From URNF01 sp045634325 (GTDB lineage Bacteria; Bacillota; Clostridia; Oscillospirales; Acutalibacteraceae): a DNA stretch of 64,000 bases. The notes beneath the pieces are model-generated. The model made no database searches. It was given only the letters and a program-made list of their open reading frames with translations, and had not been told where the DNA came from. Location of the stretch: the NCBI GenBank assembly GCA_045634325.1, contig JAZRAA010000053.1, forward strand, positions 54,871 to 118,870, read 5' to 3'. Positions within the stretch are counted from its first letter, which is position 1; the number at the start of each line of letters is the position of its first letter. This document shows positions 25,593 through 34,831 of the stretch, in pieces. A program made the translations under genes and the position numbers.

Positions 25593-26372
25593 ATGGAGAA
25601 GATATCCTATCACTTGCCGGTCTTTGAAGGACCGCTTGATCTTTTGTTGTTTTTGATACAAAAGAACAAATTGAATATTTATGATATTCCCATCACCGAA
25701 ATCTTGCGGCAATATCTGGATGCGATTGAACAGATGAAAGAACTGGATTTGGATATTGCCAGTGAATTTTTGGAAATGGCGGCACGTTTGGTACAGATAA
25801 AGTCTGCAATGCTGTTGCCCAAATATGAGGATGAAGCAGAAATTCTGCGTCAGGAACTCACAGGGCAGTTGATTGAATATAAACTGTGCCAAGAGGCTGC
25901 TCGTCGTATGGCAAGACAGTATATCGGCGGCGATTTGTTTATACGAGAACCCACCGAAATTGAACCCGACTTGACGTATAGACGGGTGCACCAGCCGGAC
26001 GTGTTGGCGGAGGCATATTTATCCGCTGTAGGACGTGGTAAACGTCGCTTACCGCCGCCACCACAAACCTTCCATGGTATTGTGGCGCGTAAAATCGTAT
26101 CGGTTTCCTCTAAAATTGTTCATGTCTTGCGTAGTTTGCGACACAGCAAAGCGGTGAGATATGATGCCTTTTTCGAGGATGCGGAAAGCAAATCGGATTT
26201 GGTGGCGACCTTCCTTGCGTTGCTTGAATTGATGAAAGCAAGACGCATCTGGGTGAGCGGCGAGGGTAAATCCCTGGAAGTGACCATGCAGGATAACAGC
26301 GAGGAAGCTTCGTTGCCCTTACATTCCGAATATGATGATGAGATAAAGGCGGAAAACGAAAATGGACATTAA
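25593..26372 (+). CDS. scpA: Segregation and condensation protein A
   Basis: This 259-aa kleisin subunit of the SMC-ScpAB condensin compacts and segregates the chromosome. The N-terminal LPVFEGPLDLLLFLIQKNKL is the family signature (FEGPLDLLL), and the C-terminal winged helix contains VATFLALLELMKARRI. It overlaps scpB by 11 bp. Terminal acidic stretches are usual. Confidence 0.95.
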   Translation: MEKISYHLPVFEGPLDLLLFLIQKNKLNIYDIPITEILRQYLDAIEQMKELDLDIASEFLEMAARLVQIKSAMLLPKYEDEAEILRQELTGQLIEYKLCQEAARRMARQYIGGDLFIREPTEIEPDLTYRRVHQPDVLAEAYLSAVGRGKRRLPPPPQTFHGIVARKIVSVSSKIVHVLRSLRHSKAVRYDAFFEDAESKSDLVATFLALLELMKARRIWVSGEGKSLEVTMQDNSEEASLPLHSEYDDEIKAENENGH

Positions 26373-26979
26373 ACAATATAGAGCCGCAATTGAGGCGGTT
26401 GTGTTTGCTTATGGTGAGCCTGTGAGTGTATCCCGTTTAGCGCAAGTGCTCGAATTAGAAGAAGATGCCGTGGCACAGATTGCGGACGATTGGATGCAGG
26501 ACGTGAACACCCGTGGTGGCGGTATTATGGCGGTGAAATTGGACAACCAGTATCAACTGTGCACCCGCAAAGAATATGCGGGATATGTCCGTACTGCGCT
26601 GGATATTCGTCGTAACGTGCCGCTGTCGCAAGCGGCAATGGAGGTGCTGGCAATTATTGCATATAACCAGCCGGTCACCAAAGCGTTTGTGGAACAGGTG
26701 CGTGGCGTGGATTGTGCCGCCGTATTGCAGGGCTTGCTCACCAAAGGATTGGTAGAAGAAAAAGGTCGTTTGGAATTGCCCGGCAGACCGCTTTTGTACG
26801 GTACGACCACCAACTTTTTGCGTAGTTTTTCTATCTCTGCGCTCAACCAGTTGCCGCCGTTGCCCAAGGATGAGCAGACGGTGCAAGACACCACTTTGGA
26901 AGAGGTTATTGCAGAGCAAGAAGCGCAGGAACATATTATGGTTGCTGCGGATAGTGAACAGGAAATCGCGGCAGAATAG
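26362..26979 (+). CDS. scpB: Segregation and condensation protein B
   Basis: This 205-aa ScpB dimerises and binds ScpA in the SMC complex. Two winged-helix domains are visible, with MEVLAIIAYNQPVTKAFVEQ in the second and the typical GRPLLYGTT-NFL segment. An acidic C-terminal tail follows. Overlap with scpA suggests coupled translation. Confidence 0.95.
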   Translation: MDIKQYRAAIEAVVFAYGEPVSVSRLAQVLELEEDAVAQIADDWMQDVNTRGGGIMAVKLDNQYQLCTRKEYAGYVRTALDIRRNVPLSQAAMEVLAIIAYNQPVTKAFVEQVRGVDCAAVLQGLLTKGLVEEKGRLELPGRPLLYGTTTNFLRSFSISALNQLPPLPKDEQTVQDTTLEEVIAEQEAQEHIMVAADSEQEIAAE

Positions 26980-26992
26980 AAGGTGACAGTCA

Positions 26993-27643
26993 ATGGTAGC
27001 ACTATACTGCATTGGTGGGCTGTTACTGTTGTTGGTTTTGGTACTCAGCTCACCGCTTTCGGTGCGGTGCTTTTATCGGGAAACGTTGCAGGTGACGTTG
27101 CGCGTGTGGGGTTTTCCCGTGCAATTTCTGCCACGCCCCAAAACTCAACAAACAACCGGTAAAGCCGCATCTGCCAAAACTGCGAAAAAACCGTCGCTTT
27201 TGACGCAATTGCGTGAGTCGTTTGAACAAGACGGCGTGGCGGCGACTTTGCAGTGGTTATCGCAATTGGCAGGTTTGCTGTCTAAAACCGTGGGAAAATT
27301 ATTAGATGCAGTTTTGGTAAAAACATTGCGATTGGAAGTGCGGATTAGCGGGGAGGATGCATCGGCAGTAGCTGTGCATTACGGCGAGTTTTGTGCGGCA
27401 TTTTATCCGTTATATGCGCTGGTTTCCACCCGTTTGGATATTCGCAAGCAACATATTGACCTGCGCCCCGATTTCGCACAGGAGGGCGCGGCGGTGTTGC
27501 TGGATGTAACGGCACGTATTTCGCTGTGGCGATTACTTTACGCGGCGCTGTATTGTGGATTTTCCTTTTTACGAATGACTTCAAAAATAGATATAAACGG
27601 TACAAAAAGAAAGGATGGTACAGACAATGGCAGAGAGCAATAA
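26993..27643 (+). CDS. DUF2953 membrane-anchored protein
   Basis: This 216-aa protein has one N-terminal transmembrane helix (residues about 3-20), then a domain resembling DUF2953, common near gerW/ytfJ and scpAB in spore-formers. The function is unknown; clustering with gerW suggests a sporulation role (inference). AAGGTGA precedes ATG 26993. Its end overlaps the gerW start by 17 bp. Confidence 0.7.
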   Translation: MVALYCIGGLLLLLVLVLSSPLSVRCFYRETLQVTLRVWGFPVQFLPRPKTQQTTGKAASAKTAKKPSLLTQLRESFEQDGVAATLQWLSQLAGLLSKTVGKLLDAVLVKTLRLEVRISGEDASAVAVHYGEFCAAFYPLYALVSTRLDIRKQHIDLRPDFAQEGAAVLLDVTARISLWRLLYAALYCGFSFLRMTSKIDINGTKRKDGTDNGREQ

Positions 27644-28049
27644 TGTCAAAAATCTTTTTGGTGCTTCGGTAGAAAAAATTAAAGAAGTGGTGGACGCTAA
27701 TACGGTTATCGGCGACCCGATTACAGCGGCGGACGGTACGATGGTTATTCCCGTATCTAAAGTTTCTTATGGCTTTGCTTCGGGTGGCAGTGACCTCCCT
27801 TCCAAACAAGCGCAGAGTTTGTTTGGCGGCGGTGGTGGAGCGGGTATCAATATTACCCCCATTGCTTTCTTGGTGATTTCCGCTACCGGTGTGCATTTGA
27901 TACCTGTCACCTCTAAACCCGATAGTTTTGACCGTGCGATGAGTTTGGTGCCGGAATTGGTGGATAAAGTCAGCGGTTTAATTAACCGTAAAAAAGACGA
28001 CGCCCGTGCGCAAGAGGCAAAGATTGAAATAGAATCTCAGCTGGGTTGA
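27627..28049 (+). CDS. gerW: Sporulation protein of the GerW/YtfJ family
   Basis: This 140-aa protein has the YtfJ/GerW pattern: an N-terminal helix (VKNLFGASVEKIKEVVDANT), IPVSKVSYGFASGGSD, a Gly run and ITPIAFLVI. In Bacillus it is needed for normal spore germination. ATG 27627 was chosen behind AAAGGA. It overlaps the DUF2953 gene, implying coupling. Confidence 0.9.
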   Translation: MAESNNVKNLFGASVEKIKEVVDANTVIGDPITAADGTMVIPVSKVSYGFASGGSDLPSKQAQSLFGGGGGAGINITPIAFLVISATGVHLIPVTSKPDSFDRAMSLVPELVDKVSGLINRKKDDARAQEAKIEIESQLG

Positions 28050-28063
28050 TAAAAGTAATGTGA

Positions 28064-28117
28064 AACCGCCTACCCGCATACACTGTATACGATTGATGGT
28101 ACGGGTAGGTGGTTTTT
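28064..28117 (+). terminator. Hairpin between gerW and dacF, covering the dacF ribosome site
   Basis: Stem AACCGCCTACCCG (28064-28076) and CGGGTAGGTGGTT (28102-28114) with T residues after it looks like a terminator. Its 3' arm contains TAGGTGG, the only likely ribosome site for dacF, so read-through RNA would have that site sequestered. Confidence 0.65.
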
Positions 28118-29245
28118 GTGTATAAAAAAGTAATATGCGGCATGTTGTGTGTTCTGCTTTTTTGTATATCAGTGCGAGCGGAAGAAATTCCTCTGTCATC
28201 GACATCGGCGGTTGTGATGGAAGCGGAAAGTGGCGAGGTACTGTACGCCAAAGATGCGCACACGGCGCGTCCGATGGCGAGTACAACCAAACTGATGACC
28301 GCTTTATTGGCGGTGGAACAGTTGCCGCTGGATACCGAAATCACCGTTACATCCGAAGCGGTGGCGGTGGAGGGTTCAGCGCTCGGTTTGCAAGCGGGGG
28401 ATACGATTTCGTTGTCTGATTTGCTTACGGGGTTGTTGCTGGAATCCGGTAACGATGCCGCAAATGTCACCGCACAGGCGGTGGCGGGTGATTTGCCTGC
28501 TTTCGCCTCTTTAATGAATGCTAAAGCAGCGACGTTGGGTATGCATGACAGTGGCTTTGTGACACCTTCCGGCTTGGATGCAGAGGGCCATGCGGCATCT
28601 GCTCATGATATGGCGCTATTAGGTTGTGCTGTTCTTAAAAACCCCTTTTTGAGAGAAATTTGTGCTACAAAAAGCACGAAAATCTTTTTTGGTAATCCTA
28701 AACGTGAGGTTTGGGTGAGCAATCACAATCGATTGCTAAAACTGTCAGAGGATTGCATCGGCTTGAAAACAGGGTTTACCAAAAAATCCGGTCGTTGTTT
28801 GGTGTCGGCTGCACAGAAAGATGGTGTCACCATTGTAGCCGCAACCCTTAATGGCGGGGATTATTGGAATGACCATTTGAAATTGTATACATATGCGTTT
28901 TCGCAGTTGGAGCGGGTGCAGTTGTCAGCACCCACGCTGCAACCGCTTGCAGTCGCAGGGGGAGAGACGGCGTGCGTAGAATTGACCACCGCACAACCTG
29001 GGGCTGTTACACTCAAAAAAAGTGATAGTGATATGGCGCACTTGACCGTGCAGTTACCTTCGTTTGTATGGGCGCCGATTAAAGAAGGGGATACGGTAGG
29101 CACGGTGACCTACTATTATGGAACGGATAAAACCGAGGTGTTGCCTATCACGGCAACCCGGTCGATAGCAGCGCGCCCGCGTGCATCACTGCATAGTCGT
29201 TTTTTTAAGAATTTAAAAGAAATCGTATGGATGTTTTTTAAATAA
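28118..29245 (+). CDS. dacF: D-alanyl-D-alanine carboxypeptidase (penicillin-binding protein 5/DacF family)
   Basis: This 375-aa serine carboxypeptidase trims peptidoglycan stem peptides outside the membrane. A signal peptide (VYKK then a hydrophobic core, cleavage near VRA-EE) is followed by the catalytic SxxK in ASTTK, SGN in ESGNDAAN and KTG in LKTGFTKKSG. A C-terminal domain and amphipathic anchor end the protein. GTG 28118 was chosen because it keeps the Lys-rich signal start. Clustering with gerW suggests sporulation use. Confidence 0.9.
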   Translation: MYKKVICGMLCVLLFCISVRAEEIPLSSTSAVVMEAESGEVLYAKDAHTARPMASTTKLMTALLAVEQLPLDTEITVTSEAVAVEGSALGLQAGDTISLSDLLTGLLLESGNDAANVTAQAVAGDLPAFASLMNAKAATLGMHDSGFVTPSGLDAEGHAASAHDMALLGCAVLKNPFLREICATKSTKIFFGNPKREVWVSNHNRLLKLSEDCIGLKTGFTKKSGRCLVSAAQKDGVTIVAATLNGGDYWNDHLKLYTYAFSQLERVQLSAPTLQPLAVAGGETACVELTTAQPGAVTLKKSDSDMAHLTVQLPSFVWAPIKEGDTVGTVTYYYGTDKTEVLPITATRSIAARPRASLHSRFFKNLKEIVWMFFK

Positions 29246-29257
29246 AGGAGTACAAGG

Positions 29258-30052
29258 ATGGCAAAGGTAAGATTACAAAAATTGCTTTCTGAACGGGGCG
29301 TTGCTTCTCGGCGGAAAGCGGAAGAATTGATTGAAGCCGGCAAAGTGAAGGTCAACGGACACGTTGCGCAACTCGGTGATAAAGCAGATGAACGCAAGGA
29401 TATCATCACGGTGCACGGCAAGAAAATTGACCCGCCGCAGATGTCTGTGTATATTATGTTGCATAAACCGCGTGGCTTCATTACTACCCTCAAAGATGAA
29501 AAAGAGCGCAAATGCGTGGAAGAACTGGTGCGTGGCGTGGGTGTGCGTGTATTCCCGGTTGGTAGATTGGATAAAGATTCCGAGGGTATGTTGTTACTTA
29601 CCAATGATGGTGATTTTGCTAATGCTGTTATCCATCCCTCGTCGCACGTACCCAAACGCTATCGTGTAACGGTGCGCGCAGAGGTAACGGATCAATTGTT
29701 GCAACCGATGCGTGATGGAATGAAGTTGGATGATATGAAAACAGCACCGGCCGATGTAGTGATTGTTTCGGCAGAAAAAGGCCGCAGTGTGCTGGAAATT
29801 GTGTTGTATGAAGGCAAAAACCGTGAAATTCGCAGAATGTGCGAGCAGTTAGGGTTAGAGGTGATGCGCTTGCGTCGTACCGCTATCGGTTCTGTGAAGC
29901 TCGGTATGTTGCCTACGGGAAAATGGCGTCATCTGCAACCTAAAGAGGTGCGTGCGCTGGTGATGGCGACCGGCAGGCCGGAGAAAATTGCCGCGGATTA
30001 TATCAAGAACGGAAAGGTGGATACCCGTGATTACCATTCTGCCCGCAGATGA
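29258..30052 (+). CDS. rluB: 23S rRNA pseudouridine synthase, RluB/RsuA family
   Basis: This 264-aa enzyme has an N-terminal S4 RNA-binding domain (RLQKLLSERGVASRRKAEEL) and the catalytic block GRLDKDSEGMLLLTNDG with the active Asp. It modifies a uridine in rRNA, in RluB-type enzymes 23S U2605 (E. coli numbering). AAGGAG precedes ATG 29258. Confidence 0.92.
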   Translation: MAKVRLQKLLSERGVASRRKAEELIEAGKVKVNGHVAQLGDKADERKDIITVHGKKIDPPQMSVYIMLHKPRGFITTLKDEKERKCVEELVRGVGVRVFPVGRLDKDSEGMLLLTNDGDFANAVIHPSSHVPKRYRVTVRAEVTDQLLQPMRDGMKLDDMKTAPADVVIVSAEKGRSVLEIVLYEGKNREIRRMCEQLGLEVMRLRRTAIGSVKLGMLPTGKWRHLQPKEVRALVMATGRPEKIAADYIKNGKVDTRDYHSARR

Positions 30053-30386
30053 GGCGTTTTACAAAGCACATAATATTACCGACCCGCAGATGCGTGCGAT
30101 GGTGATTGCAGGCAGTGAAACGATTTCGGGGTATATTCTTTTCGCGCTTGGTGAAACCGAAATGGAATTATTAACGCTGGAAACAGAGGATTTTGTGTTG
30201 CAGGAGGGGCTGGTGCGCGCTGCTCTCAATTATGGCTTTCGCCGTGACAAAGAAACCGCTTTTAGCGTAAATCCCGATATGGATGCCGTCTTACGGTTTC
30301 TGCGGTTTGACGATACAGGGGACAGAAAAGAAGTTTCTCTCGGTGAGTTTTTCAGCCGCGGTTGTAAATGTTGCAATAAACAATAA
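30027..30386 (+). CDS. Conserved hypothetical protein overlapping rluB
   Basis: This 119-aa protein of no recognised family starts at GTG 30027 behind AAAGG, overlapping the rluB end by 26 bp. Its layout (MRAMVIAGSETISGYILFALGE, then ELLTLETEDFVLQEGLVRAAL) is reminiscent of an N-acetyltransferase half-fold, but this is a guess. A cysteine cluster CKCC ends the protein. A terminator follows. Confidence 0.6.
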   Translation: MITILPADEAFYKAHNITDPQMRAMVIAGSETISGYILFALGETEMELLTLETEDFVLQEGLVRAALNYGFRRDKETAFSVNPDMDAVLRFLRFDDTGDRKEVSLGEFFSRGCKCCNKQ

Positions 30387-30389
30387 ATA

Positions 30390-30417
30390 AAAGGGCGTAT
30401 ATACGCCCTTTTTTAAT
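30390..30417 (+). terminator. Terminator after the rluB operon
   Basis: Self-complementary stem AAAGGGCGTATATACGCCC followed by a T-tract. Confidence 0.8.
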
Positions 30418-30450
30418 TTATAGGTTTATAAGTTTTTATATCGAAAATGC

Positions 30451-30479
30451 TTGACAAAACAACATGATTGGGGTATTAT
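30451..30479 (+). promoter_or_regulatory. Promoter of tRNA-Ala
   Basis: TTGACA (30451-30456), 17 bp, TATTAT (30474-30479), 27 bp before the tRNA. Confidence 0.65.
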
Positions 30480-30505
30480 AATTTTCGGTTTAGAAAATAT
30501 AATAT

Positions 30506-30582
30506 GGGCTCGTAGCTCAGCTGGGAGAGCGCACGGTTCGCATCCGTGAGGTTCGAGGGTTCGATCCCCTTCGGGTCCACCA
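30506..30582 (+). tRNA. tRNA-Ala (anticodon CGC)
   Basis: The cloverleaf folds fully: acceptor GGGCTCG with CGGGTCC, including the G3-U70 alanine identity pair; anticodon stem CACGG/CCGTG with loop TTCGCAT; T-loop TTCGATC; and encoded CCA. A long hairpin (30584-30621) with T-tract ends the transcript. Confidence 0.93.
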
Positions 30583-30583
30583 A

Positions 30584-30624
30584 AAGCAAAAGAAGCACCT
30601 TTATGGTGCTTCTTTTGCTTTTCG
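30584..30624 (+). terminator. tRNA-Ala terminator
   Basis: A 17-bp stem built on AAAGCAAAAGAAGCACC and its complement, ending in TTTT. Confidence 0.85.
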
Positions 30625-30690
30625 TCGTATTTCAAGTGAGAAACCATTGCGTTCCTTTTTAGGTTCATAAAATAACAACTATGCAGTAAT

Positions 30691-30724
30691 AAAAAACCCG
30701 ACTGAAATTTTTCAGTCGGGTTTA
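30691..30724. terminator. Bidirectional terminator between tRNA-Ala and the minus-strand genes
   Basis: Stem AACCCGACTGAAA and TTTCAGTCGGGTT with A/T tracts on both sides; it ends the minus-strand operon at 30730. Confidence 0.8.
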
Positions 30725-30729
30725 ATATT

Positions 30730-31023
30730 TTACTTTTCGCCTAAAGCACGTTCTAACCAAATGCTACCGACGTCCATTGCGTTATACAAACCGTTTTTCT
30801 CGCTTTTTTTGAGGATACGGTCTGCCATGTTGAGTTCCTCGTTGGTGGACCACAGTTGTAATTGAATTTTATCGGCAATGGTCATATCGCCAACCTGTTT
30901 TGTGGTGAGAATTTGCATCATCACGACACATTCATCGGCGAGGCTGCCGTAGTAGATGGTATTTCCGGAACGCACTAACGGATGTCCTTTATACATCAGG
31001 AACGCATTTTTTCCTTCTGCCAT
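30730..31023 (-). CDS. Conserved hypothetical protein downstream of ireB
   Basis: This 97-aa soluble protein is not recognised. It is mixed alpha/beta with a central YYGSLADECVVMMQIL stretch and a helical C-terminal half. It follows ireB by 14 bp behind a good ribosome site, so the two form an operon. No signal peptide or membrane segment is seen. Confidence 0.65.
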   Translation of the reverse strand: MAEGKNAFLMYKGHPLVRSGNTIYYGSLADECVVMMQILTTKQVGDMTIADKIQLQLWSTNEELNMADRILKKSEKNGLYNAMDVGSIWLERALGEK

Positions 31024-31037
31024 GTGAAAACCTCCTA

Positions 31038-31283
31038 TCAGTTATTCAAATAGGAACGCACCAATTCACGCATCAATTCGTCGCGGTCTACCTTGCGGAT
31101 TAAAGAACGCGCGTTGTTGTGGGTGGTGATATAGGTGGGGTCTTCCGACAGCAGATAACCGACAATCTGGTTAATAGGATTATATCCTTTTTCACGCAGT
31201 GCATCATACACCAGTGTCAAGACGGTTTTCATCTCCAACTCTTTGTTATCGCTCAGCGAAAAAGTCATCGTTTTATCCAACAT
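31038..31283 (-). CDS. ireB: IreB-family regulatory phosphoprotein
   Basis: This 81-aa protein matches IreB/YrzL (formerly DUF965): LDKTMTFSLSDN at the start and the hallmark EKGYNPINQIVGYLLS. IreB is a substrate of the PASTA kinase IreK in enterococci and affects envelope stress resistance. The start is the ATG at 31283-31281, 7 nt after AAGGAGGGA (minus strand, 31299-31291); the longer frame lacks a better site. Confidence 0.92.
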   Translation of the reverse strand: MLDKTMTFSLSDNKELEMKTVLTLVYDALREKGYNPINQIVGYLLSEDPTYITTHNNARSLIRKVDRDELMRELVRSYLNN

Positions 31284-31322
31284 GGGGAAATCCCTCCTTG
31301 TCCATATATCGAATACCGACAT

Positions 31323-31351
31323 AGTATAACATATTTTATGTGAAAATGCAA
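31323..31351 (-). promoter_or_regulatory. Promoter of the ireB operon
   Basis: On the minus strand TTGCAT (31351-31346), 17 bp and extended-TG TATACT (31328-31323), 40 bp before the ireB start. Confidence 0.65.
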
Positions 31352-31355
31352 GAGA

Positions 31356-33749
31356 TTATGAACGAAGAATACAGCCTTTTTCGTTCAAATTACGGAAAAT
31401 CTTATCAAACAGCGGTGCAATTTGTTCGTCCGAGAGCGTTCCCTCGTTGGAACGGAATGCGAGACTGAACGCAACACTCTTTTTGCCTGCTTCAATTTGT
31501 GCGCCTTGATAGACGTCAAACAGTTTGACTTCTTCTAACAATTTTCCGCCTGCTTTGCGGATAACCGTTTCAATTTCCGCAACCGGCAACTGTGCATCGC
31601 AAAGCAACGCTAAATCGCGTTGCACAGCGGGGAAGCGAGGCAATGCTTTATACAGTATCGGTGCTTTTTCGTAGCCATACAATACGTCCAAGCGTACCTC
31701 GGCGAGATACACGCGGGTGCCAAGGTTATAGTTCTCTGCAACATCGGGATGTACTTCACCGAACACTGCGACAGACTGATTATCCACCATAGCAGATGCT
31801 TGTCTGCCCGGATGCAGATACGGTTCATTCGAAACGACATAATCGGCTTTCACGCCAAAGATAGCAAGTGTTTTCTCGATGATGCCTTTCATGGTGAAGA
31901 AATCTTCTTTTTCGCCGTACATACCGATGCAAAGCGTGGGAATTTCTGCGGGTTGCTCGGTCACGGGCAGTTGTTTTGCTTTGAAAATCTTGTTGAGTTC
32001 AAAGAAACGTGCATCGGTGATTTTACGGTTATAGTTGGTGGACAGCACCGTTAGCATACTGGTGGCTAATTGGGTGCGCATGGTGGAATATTCTTCGCCC
32101 AGCGGGTTGAGTAAAGTGACTACCTCGCGGCGCGGGTCATCTTGCGCAAGATTTAAGGTGTTGACAGCTTTTCCGCTGATGAAGGAATAGGTCGTAATTT
32201 CATACATTCCATTCGCAACCAACAGTTTTTTGATTTTATCACCTTTAATGCGTTCGGGTAATTTTCTGCCGCGCACCACTTCGCCGCGCATAGGGGTGCC
32301 GATAATATGGTCATAGCCGTAAATACGCATGACTTCTTCCGCTAAATCGGCACGACCCTCAATATCTTCACGGAAAGAGGGAATGTTGCAGGTAAGAACA
32401 TTGTCGCTGTCTAAAGTGGTTTCAATGTGCAGGCTGTTGAGAATATCCACCATCGTTTCGAACGGGATTTCAACGCCCAACAGGTTGTTAATGCTTTGCG
32501 CCGCTACTTTGATTGTGCGGGGAGCGGGCAGACCGTCGTGCAGGTCAATTACGCCGTCGATAATGTCGCCGGCATCCAATTCGTCAATCAATTGTAAAGC
32601 GCGTTCCATGGCAAAAGACGCACCCATAATATCCAAACCGCGTTCAAAACGACCGCTCGATTCGGTGCGGATACCTAAAGTGCGAGAGGTACGGCGTACA
32701 CTGTCGCGGCGGAATTTCGCACTTTCAAAGAACAACGTAGTGGTGTCCTCTTCAATCTCGCTGTGCTCGCCACCCATGATACCGGCAATGCAGGAAGGTG
32801 CGTTTTTGTCTGCGATTACCAGCATATCCTCTGTCAAGGTGTGTGCCTTGCCATCTAAAGTAGTGATGGTTTCGCCCGCGTTTGCGCGGCGCACGTGAAT
32901 TTCGGGTCCTGCCACATGGCGCATATCAAATGCGTGCATCGGTTGGCCGGTTTCCAACATAACGAAGTTGGTAATATCGACAATGTTGTTAATCGGACGC
33001 ATTCCCGCAGCTTTCAAACACTGCTTCATCCAATCGGGAGAAGGAGCAATGCGCAGGTTTTTGACCACTCTGCCCATATAGCGCGGGCACAGGTCGCTGT
33101 CGTGCACGGTGACCGAAATTTCATCGTGAATGTTACCGCCCGTGGTTTTATAGGTCGGCACGGGCGCATTAAAAGGTTTGCTAAGTACCACGGCGATTTC
33201 ACGTGCCACGCCTAACACGCTTTGGCAGTCAGGACGGTTGGCGGTGATTTTAAAGTCGATAATAATGTCATTGAGATGTAAGACTTCACGCATATCGGTG
33301 CCCACGGGGTATTTGTCATCCATGATGAGAATACCGTACACCTCAGCACCCGGATAATCGCTGTCCTTGATGCACAGCTCTTCGCCGGAACACAGCATGC
33401 CGTTGGAGGGGACACCGCGCAATTTGCCTTTTTTGATGTGCATGCCGTTGGGTAACAGCGAATCATGCAGGCAAGCGGGCACGTATGCGCCTTCGAATAC
33501 GTTGTCAGCACCGGTTACAATTTGTACGGGTTCGTCTGCACCGATGTCAATCTGACAGATTTGCAGTTTGTCGGCATCGGGGTGTTTTTCCAATTTCACG
33601 ATACGACCGACAACCACATTGCGCATGGTTTCGGAAAGGTCGGTGATGCTTTCCACTTCAAAGCCGCTCATAACCATACGGTCGCACAGCTCGTTTACCG
33701 GTACATCAATATCTACGTAAGTTTTCAGCCAGTTTAAAGAAATTAACAT
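31356..33749 (-). CDS. pheT: Phenylalanyl-tRNA synthetase beta subunit
   Basis: This 797-aa beta chain has the tRNA-binding EMAP-like domain (about residues 40-155), B3/B4 and B5 domains, and a C-terminal anticodon-binding FDX-ACB domain (YEKAPILYKALPRFPAVQRD onward). With PheS it forms the alpha2beta2 enzyme charging tRNA-Phe. AAAGGAGG precedes the start. It follows pheS by 18 bp. Confidence 0.96.
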   Translation of the reverse strand: MLISLNWLKTYVDIDVPVNELCDRMVMSGFEVESITDLSETMRNVVVGRIVKLEKHPDADKLQICQIDIGADEPVQIVTGADNVFEGAYVPACLHDSLLPNGMHIKKGKLRGVPSNGMLCSGEELCIKDSDYPGAEVYGILIMDDKYPVGTDMREVLHLNDIIIDFKITANRPDCQSVLGVAREIAVVLSKPFNAPVPTYKTTGGNIHDEISVTVHDSDLCPRYMGRVVKNLRIAPSPDWMKQCLKAAGMRPINNIVDITNFVMLETGQPMHAFDMRHVAGPEIHVRRANAGETITTLDGKAHTLTEDMLVIADKNAPSCIAGIMGGEHSEIEEDTTTLFFESAKFRRDSVRRTSRTLGIRTESSGRFERGLDIMGASFAMERALQLIDELDAGDIIDGVIDLHDGLPAPRTIKVAAQSINNLLGVEIPFETMVDILNSLHIETTLDSDNVLTCNIPSFREDIEGRADLAEEVMRIYGYDHIIGTPMRGEVVRGRKLPERIKGDKIKKLLVANGMYEITTYSFISGKAVNTLNLAQDDPRREVVTLLNPLGEEYSTMRTQLATSMLTVLSTNYNRKITDARFFELNKIFKAKQLPVTEQPAEIPTLCIGMYGEKEDFFTMKGIIEKTLAIFGVKADYVVSNEPYLHPGRQASAMVDNQSVAVFGEVHPDVAENYNLGTRVYLAEVRLDVLYGYEKAPILYKALPRFPAVQRDLALLCDAQLPVAEIETVIRKAGGKLLEEVKLFDVYQGAQIEAGKKSVAFSLAFRSNEGTLSDEQIAPLFDKIFRNLNEKGCILRS

Positions 33750-33767
33750 AATGGTGTACCTCCTTTT

Positions 33768-34793
33768 TTATTTATCGAACTGCTGCAAGAAACGTTGGTC
33801 GTTTTCAAAGAGCAGGCGAATATCACTGATTTTATAGCGGGTGGTGGTCAAGCGGTCAAGACCGATGCCGAAAGCGAAACCGGAGTATTCTTCGGGGTCA
33901 ATACCGCAACTTTGCAGAACGCGCGGATGCACCATACCGGCACCGAGAATTTCAATCCAGCCGCTGCCTTTACATACGCGGCAACCTTTACCGCCGCATT
34001 CCGAACAAGAAACGTCCACTTCGACGCTCGGTTCGGTGAAGGGGAAGAAAGAGGGACGGAATTTCACTTTGGTGTCAGGACCGTAGATTTCGTGCGCAAA
34101 CTGTTCCAAAACGCCTTTCAAGTCGCACATGGTAATGCCTTTGTCAACCACCAGGCCTTCGATTTGATGGAAGACGGGGGAGTGGGTAGCATCCACTTCG
34201 TCAGCGCGGAATACGCGGCCGGGGCAGATAATGCGAATAGGCGGTGTGCGTTGTTCCATGGTGCGAATTTGTGCTGCGGAAGTTTGGGTGCGCAGCAACA
34301 GATTTTCCGCCAAATAGAACGTATCTTGCATATCGCGAGCAGGATGGTCTTGCGGCACGTTGAGTGCTTCGAAGTTATAATGGTCGGTTTCCACTTCGGG
34401 ACCGTCCACCACGTCGAAGCCCATCGATTGGAAAATGTCAATCATGTCGTTAAGTACAACGTTGAGCGGATGCAGACCGCCGACGGTGTGTACCGTACCG
34501 GGCATGGTAATATCCAGTTTTTCGTTTTCTAATTTTTCGGCTTGCAGAGCCTTTTGAATGGCATCTGCCTTTTCGGTCAATGCGTTTTCTAAATCGGCAC
34601 GCAGTTGATTGACCAGCTGACCCATTTTCGGGCGTTCCTCTGCGGACAGAGCGCCCATACCGCGCAAAATTTCGGTCAGAGAACCTTTTTTACCCATATA
34701 GCGCACACGAAAATCCTCTAACTCTTTTGGCGTGTGCAAATTGGTCAGTTCTTCTAACGCTTGAATACGCAGTGCTTCCAGTTTTTCTTTCAT
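33768..34793 (-). CDS. pheS: Phenylalanyl-tRNA synthetase alpha subunit
   Basis: This 341-aa class II synthetase subunit has an N-terminal coiled coil, then the catalytic core with FRADEVDATHSPVFHQIEGL (motif 2 region) and GFAFGIGLDRL (motif 3). A zinc-knuckle-like CSECGGKGCRVC insertion is usual for the family. The start is the ATG at 34793; upstream codons belong to the T-box leader. Confidence 0.96.
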   Translation of the reverse strand: MKEKLEALRIQALEELTNLHTPKELEDFRVRYMGKKGSLTEILRGMGALSAEERPKMGQLVNQLRADLENALTEKADAIQKALQAEKLENEKLDITMPGTVHTVGGLHPLNVVLNDMIDIFQSMGFDVVDGPEVETDHYNFEALNVPQDHPARDMQDTFYLAENLLLRTQTSAAQIRTMEQRTPPIRIICPGRVFRADEVDATHSPVFHQIEGLVVDKGITMCDLKGVLEQFAHEIYGPDTKVKFRPSFFPFTEPSVEVDVSCSECGGKGCRVCKGSGWIEILGAGMVHPRVLQSCGIDPEEYSGFAFGIGLDRLTTTRYKISDIRLLFENDQRFLQQFDK

Positions 34794-34831
34794 ATCAAAA
34801 CCATCCTTTCGTTTTGTGGTGAATTGGACAT

